Part shown: piece by piece, positions 63,205 to 64,000 of the stretch | Layout of the letters: every line of letters begins with the position of its first letter | Position numbering within the stretch: the stretch's first letter is position 1 | Source: Culturomica massiliensis | GTDB lineage: Bacteria; Bacteroidota; Bacteroidia; Bacteroidales; Marinifilaceae | Length of the DNA: 64,000 nt | Reading direction: 5' to 3' | Assembly: GCF_900091655.1 (NCBI RefSeq) | Contig: NZ_LT594621.1 | Coordinates: 620,001 to 684,000 of the forward strand | Translations under genes and position numbers: made by a program | The notes under the pieces: generated by a model | Seen by the model: only the letters and a program-made list of their open reading frames with translations | Databases searched by the model: none | Told to the model about the DNA's origin: nothing

Positions 63205-63372
63205 ATGTTTTCTGATTCGATAAACAGGGGTATTGTTGTTGTGTGGCTGAAGCGTTTTCCGGGTGATCTGCTTCGTATGTTGCTGCTGTTGCCCTGTGCG
63301 TTGTCTCTGGGAGTTGCTTTTTTTGTAGCATTTCCGTTTTGGTTATGTGGAAAGTGGCTGAAAGAGAAGTGA
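63205..63372 (+). CDS. Small membrane protein (55 residues)
   Basis: This is a 55-residue protein, MFSDSINRGIVVVWLKRFPG at the start and one strong hydrophobic segment (LLLLPCALSLGVAFFVAFPF) before a basic end GKWLKEK. I recognise no family. It lies 12 bp before the next gene and just ahead of the bactofilin gene, so these three may form a small unit. Confidence 0.5.
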   Translation: MFSDSINRGIVVVWLKRFPGDLLRMLLLLPCALSLGVAFFVAFPFWLCGKWLKEK

Positions 63373-63384
63373 TGATTTTGTACG

Positions 63385-63801
63385 GTGTATATACCGAAAG
63401 CTGAATGTATGATAAACCGTATCGGACCGCTGGATTGTGGCGCCCTGGGGCCTTCGGATTTTCTGGGTTTTTGCCGCAGGGTGGAGTCGTTGCTTGCAGA
63501 GACCGGGATGCCGGATATTTTGCCGGAAACAATCGTGTTCCGGAATACCTTACAGCTGTATGGTGACTGTATTTCCCGGTCTTCTACAGCCATTTGCACA
63601 GAGGAGGATGCCGCTGTACCGGATGCTTTCCGGAGCCGGTTTTATATCCATGCCCGCAGAAGCCTGGAGGCAGCCTTGCAGTTGTTGTTTGCCCGGCTTC
63701 AGGGCCTTGCGGGGGTACTGGCGGAAGCCGACAGTGTACTTTCCGGTATCGGTCGGTGGAGCAGTTATTATGCGGCACGTTTTGACTGTCGTAAAAAATG
63801 A
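63385..63801 (+). CDS. Hypothetical helical protein
   Basis: This is a 138-residue protein from a GTG at 63385; an ATG at 63409 (MINRIGPLDCG) is the alternative. The sequence looks mainly helical (FRSRFYIHARRSLEAALQLLFARLQGL) with no signal peptide. I do not recognise it. It lies 18 bp before the bactofilin gene, which suggests a cytoskeletal or cell-wall link, but this is context only. Confidence 0.5.
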   Translation: MYIPKAECMINRIGPLDCGALGPSDFLGFCRRVESLLAETGMPDILPETIVFRNTLQLYGDCISRSSTAICTEEDAAVPDAFRSRFYIHARRSLEAALQLLFARLQGLAGVLAEADSVLSGIGRWSSYYAARFDCRKK

Positions 63802-63819
63802 GAAATTAAAAAAATGCTA

Positions 63820-64000
63820 TGTTGAATTTCAATAAGTCCAGAGAAGGGCAGGAGGAGGTCTCCGTTTCTCTGGCGCCGACCCTGATCAGCGGGTCTGTTC
63901 ATTGCAGGGGGCATTTGTCGGGTAATGCCGATGTGGTGGTGGAAGGCGAGTTTTCGGGAACGATCCGAATCGGCGGTCGTTTGATCATACGTCCCGGCGG
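63820..64000 (+). CDS. Bactofilin-family cytoskeletal protein, 5' part
   Basis: The first 60 codons read MLNFNKSREGQEE, then SLAPTLISGSVHCRGHLSGN and VVVEGEFSGTIRIGGRLII, the repeated beta-helix pattern of bactofilins, which polymerise without nucleotide. The gene runs off the right edge of the window. A short ATG at 63815 in another frame ends at once, so 63820 is the start. Confidence 0.88.

Noticed and set aside
1..64000. tRNA, rRNA or IS elements
   Set aside because: I saw no cloverleaf-like gene, no rRNA stretch, and no transposase gene with terminal repeats in the window; a covariance search was not possible.

Overview
The window looks like the chromosome of a Bacteroidales bacterium. 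The evidence is promoters of the TAnnTTTG type, a short-pilus (Mfa/FimA-type) operon with DUF3575 and DUF3868 genes, a Bacteroidetes-type TssD (Hcp) protein, and the order rsfS-ftsH-DUF2007-cdsA-psd-panB. The family may be Odoribacteraceae, but I cannot confirm this from sequence alone.

Layout. 1-5325: the end of a type I-B CRISPR-Cas locus (cas3 3' part, cas4, cas1, cas2), a leader, and an array of 38 repeats and 37 spacers in which two spacers occur twice. 5441-9088: a methyltransferase, two family 2 glycosyltransferases and an RluA-type pseudouridine synthase. 9422-14171: an orphan type VI secretion tube protein (TssD) fused to an Ig-like linker and a DUF3289-like C-terminal domain, followed by five tandem paralogous membrane-anchored proteins (candidate immunity proteins). 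Each of copies 2-5 is preceded by a 62-bp copy of the effector gene's own 3' end. 14347-48410: mostly housekeeping and envelope genes, including panB, psd, cdsA, ftsH, rsfS, miaA, a class I fumarase, cinA and htpG, with transporters, peptidases and hypothetical genes. A 37-38-bp palindromic repeat occurs three times between 35460 and 41720. Two sigma-54-type promoters lie before htpG and before a PCMD-like gene.

48780-64000: a tyrosine recombinase gene, then a 1251-bp segment (50048-51298) bounded by perfect 18-bp inverted repeats. The segment holds an AraC-family regulator and at least one outward-facing consensus promoter. Beyond it lies a long fimbrial operon: DUF3575, DUF3868/OmpA, major fimbrillin, FimB/Mfa2 anchor, four proteins ending in a DUF1566/Lcl-like module, and a DUF5106 thioredoxin-like lipoprotein. 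Two small genes and a bactofilin run off the right edge. Inversion would swap the promoters facing the pilus operon and place araC under an external promoter, so this is a strong candidate phase-variation switch.

The two most noteworthy systems are the TssD-DUF3289 effector with its amplified effector-tail/immunity cassettes, and the invertible regulator segment in front of the pilus operon.
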